Shown here in pieces: positions 53,285 to 64,000 of a stretch of 64,000 nt of DNA. Location: NCBI GenBank assembly GCA_026874595.1, contig CM049308.1, forward strand, positions 92,631,624-92,695,623, read 5' to 3'. A model generated the notes under the pieces. That model was not told where the DNA came from, did not search any database, and saw only the letters and a list, made by a program, of their open reading frames with translations. How positions within the stretch are numbered: position 1 is the first letter of the stretch; each line of letters starts with the position of its first letter. A program made the position numbers and the translations under genes. This DNA comes from Sipunculus nudus (lineage: Eukaryota > Annelida > Sipuncula > Golfingiida > Sipunculidae).

Positions 53285-56200
53285 TTATTTAAGGTTACTG
53301 ATGTCGTCAGCTGGTGGTGCATAATGAGAAACCTCACAAACGTAGTCGTTCACAGCCTTGTAACCACAGGTCTGGTGAAACTGAATTGACGCCATGTTAT
53401 TCTGCTTGATATAACAATATGGCACCATCCCTTGTTTCAGCATCTTCCTGGCCAAGGTCACTGTCAGGTATTTTCCCAGTCCTCTTCTTCTGTGGGTAGG
53501 GTCAACGTGCAGCATACCCTGAGAACAATCGTCAGGTACAAGCTCAAAGCCGACCAGTTCACTCAGGGAATCTCTTATACACACGTTTAAGGAATTCTTC
53601 ACATGGTATCCAATCATGTTGAAATGAACTGTTGGCACGTCAGATGCCCGGAGATCATAGGCCTTCTGAGTGTCCTTGACCGATAGCTCTCCAACAGTAT
53701 ACCCGTCTGGTAGATCAACATCTCTGAAATAACCCGACTATAATTATAATCCTCATTAGCTTGAACGTCGAATCCTTTTCCCTAAAAAAATTTCTATTCA
53801 ACTTAAAATATGTACAAACGGAGTTCCTTGGATAAGGTTATTCTACCCTTTGTGAAAAATTCAATATTTGTATGCATGTCTGTGTAAATGACAACTTAAG
53901 TGTACTCTGTTTTTAAGTATACCAACGAAAACCCGCGAACCCTTTCCACGTACATAAATAGTATATCAAGGTGTTTCATATTTGAGGTTATAAAATGTCA
54001 ATATTTCCGTCAACATTGTTTTCATTTTTGGCGATACTGGGTTCTCCTTTTGATGTAAGACGAATAAAACAAAATAAAGTTTTTGTATGTTTTTGTATCC
54101 TTTTAATTTACATCTCTACTTTTCTGCTCAACTCGATGCGCCAGTGTTGTGAAACGGACATATTTCACAAATATGGGGTCAAGTTAAGTTGAAAGAATAT
54201 CTGGTCAAAATTGATATTAGAAATAAAACATGCTTGTAATTTTTGATACATGACCTTATTTTTATTTACCAAAAAGGCAACCAAATTATTGCCAAACTTC
54301 GTCTTTGCTAAAGCATTTTGCAAAGTTTCACAATTTTATTCCATGCCCTGTCTCCGCCAAGGAGGTTATGTTTTCCCCTGTGTGTGTTTTTCTTTGTTTT
54401 CTTGGGTTGTCTATTCGCTGTTTCACGCAAAATATACTGGACGGATTTCAACTGATCATTGTTTTTTTTCCGACAAGACTGATTTATTAATTTGTCACTT
54501 TTACAACAATAGAGTGATCTATAGTGATTGATCTTAAATATATTACATTGTTATTTTTGGCTCAAGAGTAGACAAATATAAAACCTCACATGTTGTTTAG
54601 CATGTCCTCGGTGACCGTGTATATTAAGCACTTGACTACCGTCGTGAGGGTCCCATTCTGAGCACCTGCAGCGGCCTCTACAGCAGGCTTCAGCTTCACA
54701 TCTATATCTGCCGGGAATTTGGCAACAGTTTAGATATTTTCAGAAACGGACCTTTGGGCACAATGTTAGTCATAGGGGATAGATTTCAACCTGATATTTA
54801 TTATGACCTTGATCTAATTAAAAAGGTACACTCAAGAAATTTTATCGAAAGAGTATACATTGCCCGGTTTATTGCCGGTTCGATGTTACTAGCGAAATCT
54901 GATAAGAACCTCGCACCTAGGTGTAAAACCCGACTCGCGTGGCTGCTAGCGCCAGGGTATACTGCCGAGGTTCAAAACCGAGAGGCTTGAGTAGTGCCCC
55001 CGTGGGATTGTGTCAGGAACTACAGGTACTGCTCCTCTAATCTCGTTGATCACCACGAGACTACCGCGAGACCGCGTCGGAATCATTGACCACACCAAAA
55101 CATTGCAATCATACCGTAGCAAGCGTTTAGGATAATATCGTTGATTATATTGCTAATTTCATTGGACATCTGACCGTAGACGAGATAGATGCTGCGATGG
55201 ACCTTCAGAATCTAATAATAAGTGTTGAAGTGATGAAGAAATTCTTCTGTCTGTTCCATTGCTATTAAAATTTATTATAAAATATTTAATGGAGTATGTT
55301 ATCTATTTAAACTTTATTTTTTAAATTAACACCACCATGAAATAAAAAAATATCAAATGAAAAGATCAAATCAAAGATAGATAGCAAATCAATACTGTTT
55401 AAATATAGGCCTAAGGCAAAATAGATGTCCTAGCTGCGTGTTATTCATGGATTACTATCAGGTGGTAACATCAAACGTTAGCACACAGTATATGTTATTT
55501 TTACATAATTTGTATAAAAGTTGACAAAATGCCAGCGTTTATTTTTCAATAACAATATGAATCTGACGTCTAAACGGCGAACAATATTAAATGAAGTAAT
55601 GGACCGGAGGCCTGTGAGTTAAAGCGCCATTTCTCATCTGTCCTACAATATTCCTGTTTCTTTTAAATAGCAATCGCACCCAAATGACATTGCCTTTTAT
55701 AAAAAAATTAGTAATTTTATAGAATATTTTCAGATAACTGTAATATTGACCATTTAACTGAAATCATCATAAAATTACTTTAACCGGTGATCTTGTGAAT
55801 GCTTGCATCTCAATTCCCGTTGACTTGTCGGAAATGCTTCTCGCAAAGTATGACAACAGGTATGTGAACATTTGAGCAAGCTGTTATACGCATAAATGTG
55901 TTTTTTAATAATTGAGTGTGCAGAATATGAAAATTGACTTCCGTTGGTTGTAATCATTCTTAAAATCACAGCCAGTATATTAGTTCGAGATTTTGCTCTT
56001 ACGATCGCAGACCACATCGGATAGGACAATTAACACGGCGAGGCTTTATTTGATAAGCCGGAAAGTAAAGTACAATATCCGTTCACGGCTGTGACAATAG
56101 GATATTGCAAAAAAGTTCGGGGAACAGTTTGGCCAACGACCTATATATATATATACCAGGACTTTTTAGGCACTTTTTCACCCCACAAATATGAGGATTT

Positions 56201-57273
56201 TTTGTTCCACAACTAATGATCTCTTAAAAGTCTTAGCATAATGTAGCCAAACGTTAGAGGGGTTCAATATCTAATATTTATATTTCTTCAAACATGTTGT
56301 AATATGTTGATGTCACTGGCGAAAAAGCCACTCTACGTTCATAACTTGCAAAATATTATGTTTCAAAGGTAACTGATTTGTTGACTTTTTTTTAAACTGT
56401 GCATCTAGCTTCTGTGGTCTAGGCAGCGCACACGACTCGGGCAGCTGATCACAGATCATGATTTCAAGTACTGATATAAGCAGTGGAGCAATGGGATTTC
56501 ACGGTCGACCCCAGCTCTGCAGGCTAGCAGGAAGGCTGTGCCTTACTCACAGAAAAATGTTATTTAGGGGTTCCCTCAGTGTTATGGCCCAGTATAATAA
56601 CGAAATCATTCCCTCTCTCATTAAAGAAATATTTGGATGCTGTCTTAACGGAGTAAATCATACAGCTGTTCATTAATATGCTCAACTTATGATTAAGAAA
56701 GTAATATTATGTGAATAACCTTCTTATCTAATTGCTACTAAATAAAAAAGAAATATGCAAAATGAAAATTAATCACGAATAAATGGGAAAAGAAACGGAT
56801 AAAATGAGAGGTGTTACACCTCAACGGGGGGTGGGGTGGGGTGGGGGTGGGGGGGGGGAGTAAAATAAATCAAATGATGTACAGTGCAGTTACTACTTAA
56901 AATCTCGATAAAGGTTTAGTTCAGGCAACACTTTTTAACATCTCCCACATTTGTTTTAATTGGAATGTGAAAATCTGAAGATGTGGTCTCACCTCGAAAC
57001 GTCATCGTTTCACTCCAGTCGAGCACACCTTTGGTCCCAAGGAAGTCACGTAAAGACGTCACACATTTGCTGTACATGTGTATATTATTTATAAATGCGG
57101 GAGCATATTCCTACAAGAAAATTCAGATACAGACACTTATATTATCTTGCACAAGGCCATGACATATTATAAAATGTCTTGCTCTGACCAAAGATGACAT
57201 CAGAAGGACAAGAAGAAAAAGAAAATCAATATTTAACACACACAAACACACGTGTCTACTACCATTACAATAC

Positions 57274-57317
<44 letters not shown>

Positions 57318-57820
57318 GCCCTATAGAATATCTGGAGGGGAGATCCTACAAAGATAACCAAATTTTGGCCATTTCACCTTGTAATTGTGGAATATTGATA
57401 TATTTGAACGTTTTACCAGGCACAAAGTAACAGTATATAAAAAGAGACAGAGAGAGCATACTATACGTGGTACTGGTTGTTACCTCTGGCAGATCTTTGA
57501 CTGGCTTCCAACTGACCTCCATTCCGGCCACCGGTCTACAATGATCTCCACCACGGGATGTTCACTCAGAACAGTTCTACAGTAACCTGTCACCTGAAAA
57601 TCATGTACCGTGAAGGTTTGTATAAAGTATTTATCTTAATCAAGATGCTTGCCTCTGTCTCGTAAGCTAAAATCATGAGTCACAGAAACTGTTAATTGCT
57701 AATTGCTTTCAAAGAAATAAATATCGTCAGTACCTTCAGAGCATGCTCTTCGTCTTTCAGCTGGGACCGGAGTTCTCCAATCTGTCTGAGACTAAGCTTG
57801 ATAAAGCTACGCCCACTCAT
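53285..57820 (-). pseudogene. GLYAT-like gene B' (4-bp frameshift in exon 2)
   Basis: Exons 57734-57820, 57484-57593, 56993-57110, 54590-54707 and 53285-53723. All but exon 2 keep the lengths of B. Exon 2 is 110 bp instead of 114, because GGCTTCACAACAACTGACC in B reads GGCTTCCAACTGACC here. This removes 4 bp in the VVVKP codons and throws the rest out of frame. Exon 5 differs from B by 8 bases, five of them changing amino acids (N/T, D/N, F/Y, D/E, E/D). A 150-bp deletion above exon 1 removes the region that holds the candidate leader exon and donor in B. Most likely a young pseudogene, unless the frameshift is an assembly or allelic error. Confidence 0.85.
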
Positions 57821-58257
57821 CCTGCAGCAGCGTTAATTTTTATAAATATCTGGAATCAATATAATACAATATATAATGTATCAGTAAATCTTTTGCAACT
57901 ACACTGCATTGGAGATGCCCAAATATCCTAACACATACGGACATGTTTACTAGATAATGCCAACTCATCCTGCAGCAGCGTTAATTTCATGAATATCTGG
58001 AATCAATGTATTACAATATATAATGTATAACTTAATCTTTTGCAACTACACTGCAAAGAAATTACAGTATTCGAACAAAAATAATTAGTGTTAACTAGAA
58101 TATAAACAGTCGACAAGCGACTACAGGTAACCGCCGAATCACAGAGGAATGGATAAGGTGAGGCATGGAAACTCTCTTAACGTGACAGCCCTAAAAATTT
58201 GTGGCATTGGAGATGCCCAAATATCCTAACACGTGCGGACATGTGTACTAGATGTAG
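57819..58257. repeat. Decayed 298-bp tandem repeat upstream of B'
   Basis: Same unit as at 38131-38720. The first copy is shortened to 148 bp (next start at 57967); the second is near full length. Confidence 0.8.
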
Positions 58258-59390
58258 CCTTGATCTATTGACATGCAAAATTTCAGGCCCGTATGTCAAA
58301 CCACTCCTGAGATAAATGCATTAATGTACTTAACGAATACTTGACTGTAGATAGCGCCACCTGTCTTGTGTATGAGCAAGCTAAGTGAATGGACATTCAA
58401 ATTTTCGGGTTGATCCATTGAACGACTCCTGTTATATGTGCAATTTTCACCAAAAAGAGACGTGCAGAGGGCGCCAGATGAAACTGATTAAAGGTGGCTT
58501 GTACATAAGATAAACCATTTCAAGATTTTAGACATGCAAAATTTCAGGCGGATACATCAAAACACTCCTGTGATAATGCCTGACTGTATACGAATACGTG
58601 ATTGAAGGTGGTGTCACCTGTCTTGTGCACGAGAAATCTATCCAAGATGGATCTAAATGCCCAATTTCATACCACTACGCCAAACCATTTCTTAGACATA
58701 TGTCCTGAGATATCTTCACCCAATAACAGATGTACAGGTGGAAATCACGCAAAAATCGTTCTATTGGTGGCATTACCAGTCTTATGTACAAGATAAAGTA
58801 ATCCAAGATCTATTGACATGCAAAATTTAACAGTGTGAATGTATTATTCAAATTACGTGATTGTAGGTGGCGCCACTAGTTTCCTGTACGAGAAATATGC
58901 CGAAATCGATGGACGTGCAAAATTTCATGCTGTTACGCCAAACCACTCCGGGGAAATGAGGCACGGACATATACAACATAAAATGATTCTAGGTGGCGCC
59001 ACTTGTCCTGTTTCTGAAAAAGCCATCGAATGTATGGACATGTTATGTATCTATAGCTATGTGCTTGACGCGTGCAACCAAAACACAATTTTAGGTGGCG
59101 CCACCAGTATTATATAGAACAAATCCATACCTAGATGTATGGACATGCACAGTTTAAGGCTGATATGTCATAGTGACATACACGGTGCAAATTTATTGTA
59201 GGTGGCGCCATCAGTCTTGTGTACGAGAAGCTCCTCGAAAATGAATGGACAATCAAAATTTCAGACCGATACATCAAAATACTCTTGAGTTTGTGCACAG
59301 ATGCATGCTATCCACAACACTTATAGGTGGACATGCAAAATTGCAGGCTAATATGTCAGATCATTCCTGAAAATACGTAGGTATGGGACC
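58258..59390 (+). repeat. GGTGGCGCCACC satellite (unit 2 copy)
   Basis: Copy of 38735-39840. Palindrome cores at about 58865, 58991, 59096 and 59202. Confidence 0.8.
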
Positions 59391-61737
59391 TACACATATA
59401 AAGATTGCATGTGTTGTCCCGGTTTTGTGTACGATAAGATGCCGAAACATGCAAACATTCAGGTAAATACATCACTACACTGAACTACAAAAATGCAATA
59501 GTTACAGCAGTTCAACAGCAGCGGCTAAATGACGGCACATGTTCTTTTAATCCTGAATTTAAGCCATGGCAATTTATGGCTGAACTCTTGGCCTGTTGCC
59601 AAATCTTAAATAGTTTGCAGTCTACCAAAGCTATTTTCAGATACAGACTGAAACTTGTCCTGTTGCCAAATCTGAAAAAGTTGTCAGGCTGCCAAAGCTA
59701 TTTACAGATACAGTCAACATAAATAATTACAGGTGTCCATTGAAAGCAATGCAAATATATTTTTATTCATGGATTGCTCTTACACATAAGTTGGATATGG
59801 AAACCAATTATTTAAACTGTCTGTACAACTCTGCTTATATTTCCACAGAGCTCACAATATGTTACTACAAACATCTACTAGTTTTGTTTAAAAAAGTATC
59901 TCACATTCCTTAAATTGTTAAAGGTCCAATAATTCAGCCAAAAACAATTAGAGTAAACTTGAACAAAGTCAGCCTTAGGATAATTTTTTGTGCAATCTAA
60001 TATATTCTGAAACAGTAGTTTTGCAGAAGAAGACTATTGCAACCCTCAGTTTGATTTTGGCTTTCTTTGCCACAGGACCTGCATAAGCTTTCAATAACTC
60101 TTCCAATGCCTGGTTTATACTTATAATATTGAGAGAACCCTATCTAGGATTATTCTTGTGAGCATGTTAAACCATTAAGGTTGACAGTTTCATCCCAAGA
60201 GTTGTGACCAAAAGAGCCTAAAATTACTAGTTTTCCCCAGTAAAATTAAAGGTCAGTGCAGGGGGCGACACAAAACCTCAATTTCATATAAATCATGTGA
60301 CAGACATTTGCATAAAACTTGCTAGCTCCTGCCGTTTCTGGGATTTTTATGTTAGTATGCTAAATTGGCCAAATGACAAAGTTCAAGTTCATGTGACTCA
60401 GCCGAAATCGAACCATTTGAACAACTTTGAGACAGCCCGTCTCCGGGATAAATTCTGACTGATCTTTGCGTAACATTAGTGATACTAGATTGGATAAATT
60501 AACGAGCGGATGAGCACCATAACATAAACTCACAGGTTCGCTACAAAGTAATGTCATTAGCCTTTGAATACAGAGAAACATTATAAAGATCTAGGCTTAC
60601 ATTTTCAGCAAAGAAAATAAATATACCAAATGACGATGAATAAAACGCAGTTATGGGTAATGAATCAGTTACTATATGATCGACTATATTGTATAACTAT
60701 CCAACACAGAGGGTGTACTTACATATATTATATTTTCCTAAGGCGAATAATGATCAGCCTCAGTCCACCTGGAGTTCAGGGTTCACGTATTTATTGAGCT
60801 GTAAGTACCTTCAAGTCGTCAATCAATGTCTCATATACAGGGCTAGGTAAAGATACTCGCCCCCCCCCCCCCCCATGAGCACTCTTTCGCTCTAAAGCGC
60901 TCCCACATTCAGTAGGTGTGTCGGCATTCCTTAAGTGCCTCCACGATAAAGAAAATTTAATCTAAACATCCTTTCACACTCCTCGGGCATGTTTGCAGGG
61001 GGGTTGAAAAATTATGGGTTACGCCTAAAAAAGGCAAACTTAGCTCTGGTCCCTAATCATCCAAATTGTCATACTTCCGAACATCCTTCCTCACTCTTAT
61101 CTCAATCTCGCAGAGGGCATATTCGCAGGAGGGAGAAAGTTTCTCTTTTTAAAATACCGTAAACAAAAAGGTGGGAAACTTTCCATTCATCCTCATTCAT
61201 TCGCACATTCACCCTTCCTTTTTTCCTTTGCTCTTACAAACCAAAACAATAATGCAAGATCTGTTGTTATGGCCGCCTTGGGCAACAAAAAATGACACTT
61301 TAATAGAAACAGTGAGTGCAACATTAGTGTACATTTAACTGATATTCATTTTAACCACCCTTCTTCGAAGTGGGGTCCGATCAGGAAAACACCAGCAGGA
61401 ATTTAAATATTACTCCTTGACGTAGGTACATGTAAAATAAATAATGTCCACTCTTTACTTTTACAATAGGTTAAGACAAGCTAAGCGTTTAGCGATGTTC
61501 ATATAGTATGAGTTGCGGAGTTTGACTACTTTGTCGATCCAATCTCGTTTTGTTCAGCGCCCCAGTTTCCTGCGGAAATGTTTCAATGCTTGTCTCTCTA
61601 GCTTGGAGTTCCTTGGAGACAGTTTAGGGGAGCTGGTGCTTAATTTTGGCTGTAACATTGTATGAATGAATGAAGAACGTGAGGCTACATCCGAAGAAAA
61701 TCTGTAATAAACTAAAATATCAATGTAAATAAAAAAA
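59391..61737. other. B'-C' intergenic, unit 2
   Basis: Copy of 39841-42229. Includes the C homopolymer near 60860. No gene recognised. Confidence 0.5.
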
Positions 61738-63239
61738 CAAGACGACCATAGGTAACGCGCTTGCCGGAAACACTCTGACCCAGATTGGAAGACAGATAAT
61801 GAGAGCACGTAATAAAGAAGACAGAGAGGGAAAAATGAGCCATTGTTTGTAAAGTTTGGACCAATATTGACACAGTTACGATGGAAATAATAATCTGATG
61901 TGTTTTCATGACTTTGACCTATTTAAAAATAGATATACAGCTTCACGAAATCGTTCTAATATACGATAGGTGAAAGTTGCAAGGGATACCTGGTAAACTG
62001 TGGCCTATAGAATGCTATTATAACAGAGGCAAGAACCAGCAAGAAGGCAACATTTAGGACAACTTGCAAACAGACATATTGACAAAGTGACACAAAGTTT
62101 AGACCAGTTGACTAGACTTAGTTATGTAGAAGACGAAGGTGAAAAAAATGAGCCGAAGTTTGTGAAGATAGGACCAGAATGGACAAAGTTATGAGAAAAA
62201 TAACATGGTTGAAGTGTTTTGAAGTGACCGACATACTGACAAAGCGGCACAAAGTAGAGACAAAAAGACTTAACTATGTTATGAAGAGGACAGAGGAAGA
62301 AAATAAGCTACAGTTTATGAAATTTAGGTTAAAAGTCTCAGAGATATGGGCAAAAAATGATATGTTCTAGTGTTTCATGTGCAGTGCCCCCTAGCGGCTA
62401 TTTTCCGAAACTGAAAAATCACTTTCGAGATTTTAGTGTAGGACTTAAGATGTATCAGTTTCAAAAGGATTCCTGCAAAACTCTGGCCTGTAGAATGCTA
62501 TATGTTAGACACGAACAAGCAAGAAGGCGAAATTGATGACACCTGACAGATAGACAGACATACTGTCAAAGTGACACAAAGCTGAGGCCAGATGACTTGA
62601 CCTAGTTATGGAGAAGACTCAGGGGAAGAAATTAAGCTATAGTTTATGTAATTCAGTTGTATAGTTTCGGAGATATTGTCAACAAAATTATACGTTGATG
62701 AAGATTAAGTGCAGCGCCCCCTAGCGGCCATATCCCAAAAATGAAAAATCGATTTTAAGATATTAGTGTAAGACATAAGATTCACCAAGTTCAAAAGGAT
62801 TCTTGCAAAACTATGGCCTGTAGAATGCTATATGTAAGACAGAAGCACCAGCAAGTAGGTGAAATTGAGGTCAACTGACAGACAGACAGACATACTGACA
62901 AAGTGACACAAAGTTGAGCAAAGACGACAAGACCATGTCATGAAGAAGACACAGAGGAAGAAAATTAAACCTAAGTTTGTGAAGATAGGACCAATAGTTA
63001 CAAAGTTATGATGAAAATAAAATTTCGACGTTTTTCGATGACCTTGACCTTGACCTTTAACTTATGCCTACCGAAAACAATAGGCTACCAGGACTTTTGA
63101 CTTTCAATCAACCCTGAAAGTTTCAGATCGATTGCTAAAAAATTGTGGCCAGGAGAGTACTGACAAACAAACATCGTGACAAACAGACATACGCAACTGA
63201 CCAACATGCTTGCCGAAATCGAAGATTTCCGGCAAGCAA
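61738..63239 (+). mobile_element. 1502-bp hairpin-ended insertion with internal repeats (Helentron/HINE-like)
   Basis: Unit 1 has the uninterrupted site (42229 A / 42230 T), so the boundaries are exact: it starts CAAGACGACC and ends GGCAAGCAA, between A and T, with no certain target duplication. GCTTGCCGGAAA (61759-61770) recurs inverted at the 3' end, where 63208-63237 folds into a 13-bp stem with one bulge and a GAA loop. Inside are several diverged units sharing GACAAAGTGACACAAAGTT, AAGACACAGAGGAAGAAAAT and TTGTGAAGATAGGACCA. CCCCCTAGCGGC blocks lie at about 62388 and 62708. Subterminal inverted repeats, central repeats and a 3' hairpin match the general plan of non-autonomous Helentron-related elements. 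No coding capacity. Confidence 0.7.
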
Positions 63240-64000
63240 TAATTGAATGAGTAGCATGGGGGGGGGGGGTGAAATGATATCAATCAGGAGATGCCCTGAC
63301 TGACTTGGTCCAAAAAATATAATACATGTCCCCGCTGGCTGAAGTACCATGTTTGCGGCTCACAATTGGACCTCCGGTCACGGGGCCTTGATATTATGGT
63401 AAACAGATACACGTGGACTGTGTCTACCAAAACGCAAAGTACCTGTAAATCAATGCATTTACAAAGCCCGTTCAGATGATATATAAAATATGCAAATAAG
63501 GTATATATTCAAGTCAGCAGGGGTTAAAAGGTCATGATATTTTCCCCATGGCCAAAAATTTAGAAACTGGCGACTCATTATTCCTCTGCATGGCGGAATT
63601 AGATCAAATGGTCAATTTATGATGTGGGTTTATATCACACACTGGGAATGTTTTTACAACTCATGTCCCTCAGCAGATGCAACAAAATAAATAACGCAGA
63701 TTCTCTGTAAAGGTAATTTATAAATAACGAAGAAGAACATTCCCATTTTGACAAGAATGCAACAATAAAGGAAGGAGGACCTGTCTGTCTGGGTGTCATT
63801 CTCTCCCATGGTAAATCAGACATCAACACTATGTCTTTAATGCTATATATTTAGCTCTATTAAAATTATATATATACGTAAATGTATCTATTGACAAACA
63901 TGTATATATATATATAATAGTTTCAGCTCAGGTAAGAGAAAACCTATTAAAAAGTGCGTGAAGCCTTCATGAACGTAGATGCACTGAAATATTATTGGAA
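63240..64000. other. Spacer before expected C' gene
   Basis: Copy of 42230-43015. No exon; the duplicate of C exon 5 is predicted about 300 bp beyond the window end. Confidence 0.6.

Larger units (their letters stand above)
47500..64000 (+). repeat. Segmental tandem duplication, unit 2 (continues past window)
   Basis: Direct copy of 27867-43015. Main differences: about 70 bp extra near 51131-51215, 45-bp loss near 56860, 150-bp loss in the 298-bp repeat near 57907, and a 1502-bp insertion at 61738-63239. The window ends before the expected exon 5 of C' (about 64.3 kb). Confidence 0.92.

Overview
The window looks like nuclear DNA of an invertebrate metazoan. It is AT-rich, with small intron-split coding exons, abundant (TA)n, (GA)n and (ATT)n microsatellites, tRNA-derived SINEs, MITE-like inverted-repeat elements and a mariner relic. 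The closest general impression is a marine lophotrochozoan, possibly a mollusc, but no sequence here proves this. No bacterial operons, rRNA genes or CRISPR arrays were seen.

The real gene content is one family: a cluster of eight glycine N-acyltransferase-like (GLYAT/GLYATL, GNAT fold) loci. Each is built from the same five coding exons (87, 114, 115 or 118, 112 or 118, and 427-442 bp) with conserved phases (0, 0, 1, 2). Exon 1 encodes MSG-x-x-(F/Y)-(V/I/T)-K-L. Exon 2 encodes the VDxWPxWRS block. Exon 5 encodes the C-terminal acyl-CoA-binding domain with HRRKGLGKYL and QACGY motifs. From left to right: D1 (minus, 1705-5580, intact, 284 aa); D2 (minus, 10703-15512, pseudogene); D3 (minus, 18294-23352, intact, 291 aa); A (plus, 26462-30088, complete except for an in-frame TAG in exon 1); B (minus, 33572-38132, intact, 291 aa); C (minus, 43320-47297, exons 3-5 only); A' (plus, 47581-49694, dead pseudogene); B' (minus, 53285-57820, frameshifted).

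From about 27867 the window is a direct tandem duplication. Unit 1 is about 27867-47499 (about 19.6 kb) and unit 2 runs from about 47500 past the right edge. The breakpoints lie in intron 2 of A and intron 2 of C, which have opposite orientations. The junction therefore carries two 5'-truncated genes head to head (C and A'). A full-length copy of C should lie just right of the window. Unit 2 has lost coding capacity (A' has four lesions, B' a 4-bp deletion), whereas B in unit 1 is intact.

Between genes there are transposon remains and satellites. These include a 1.5-kb Harbinger-like TIR element in a D3 intron, a 335-bp and a 548-bp TIR element, two SINE types and a mariner transposase tail. 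A 1502-bp hairpin-ended insertion has its empty site preserved in the other duplicate. There is also a palindromic GGTGGCGCCACC satellite in both orientations and a GC-rich 21-bp minisatellite between divergent D3 and A. A pair of diverged TATA-plus-ATG modules (9.4-10.2 kb and 11.65-12.55 kb) belongs to no recognised gene.

If expressed, the intact genes would encode cytosolic or mitochondrial acyl-CoA:amino-acid N-acyltransferases (conjugation or detoxification), but their substrates cannot be read from sequence.
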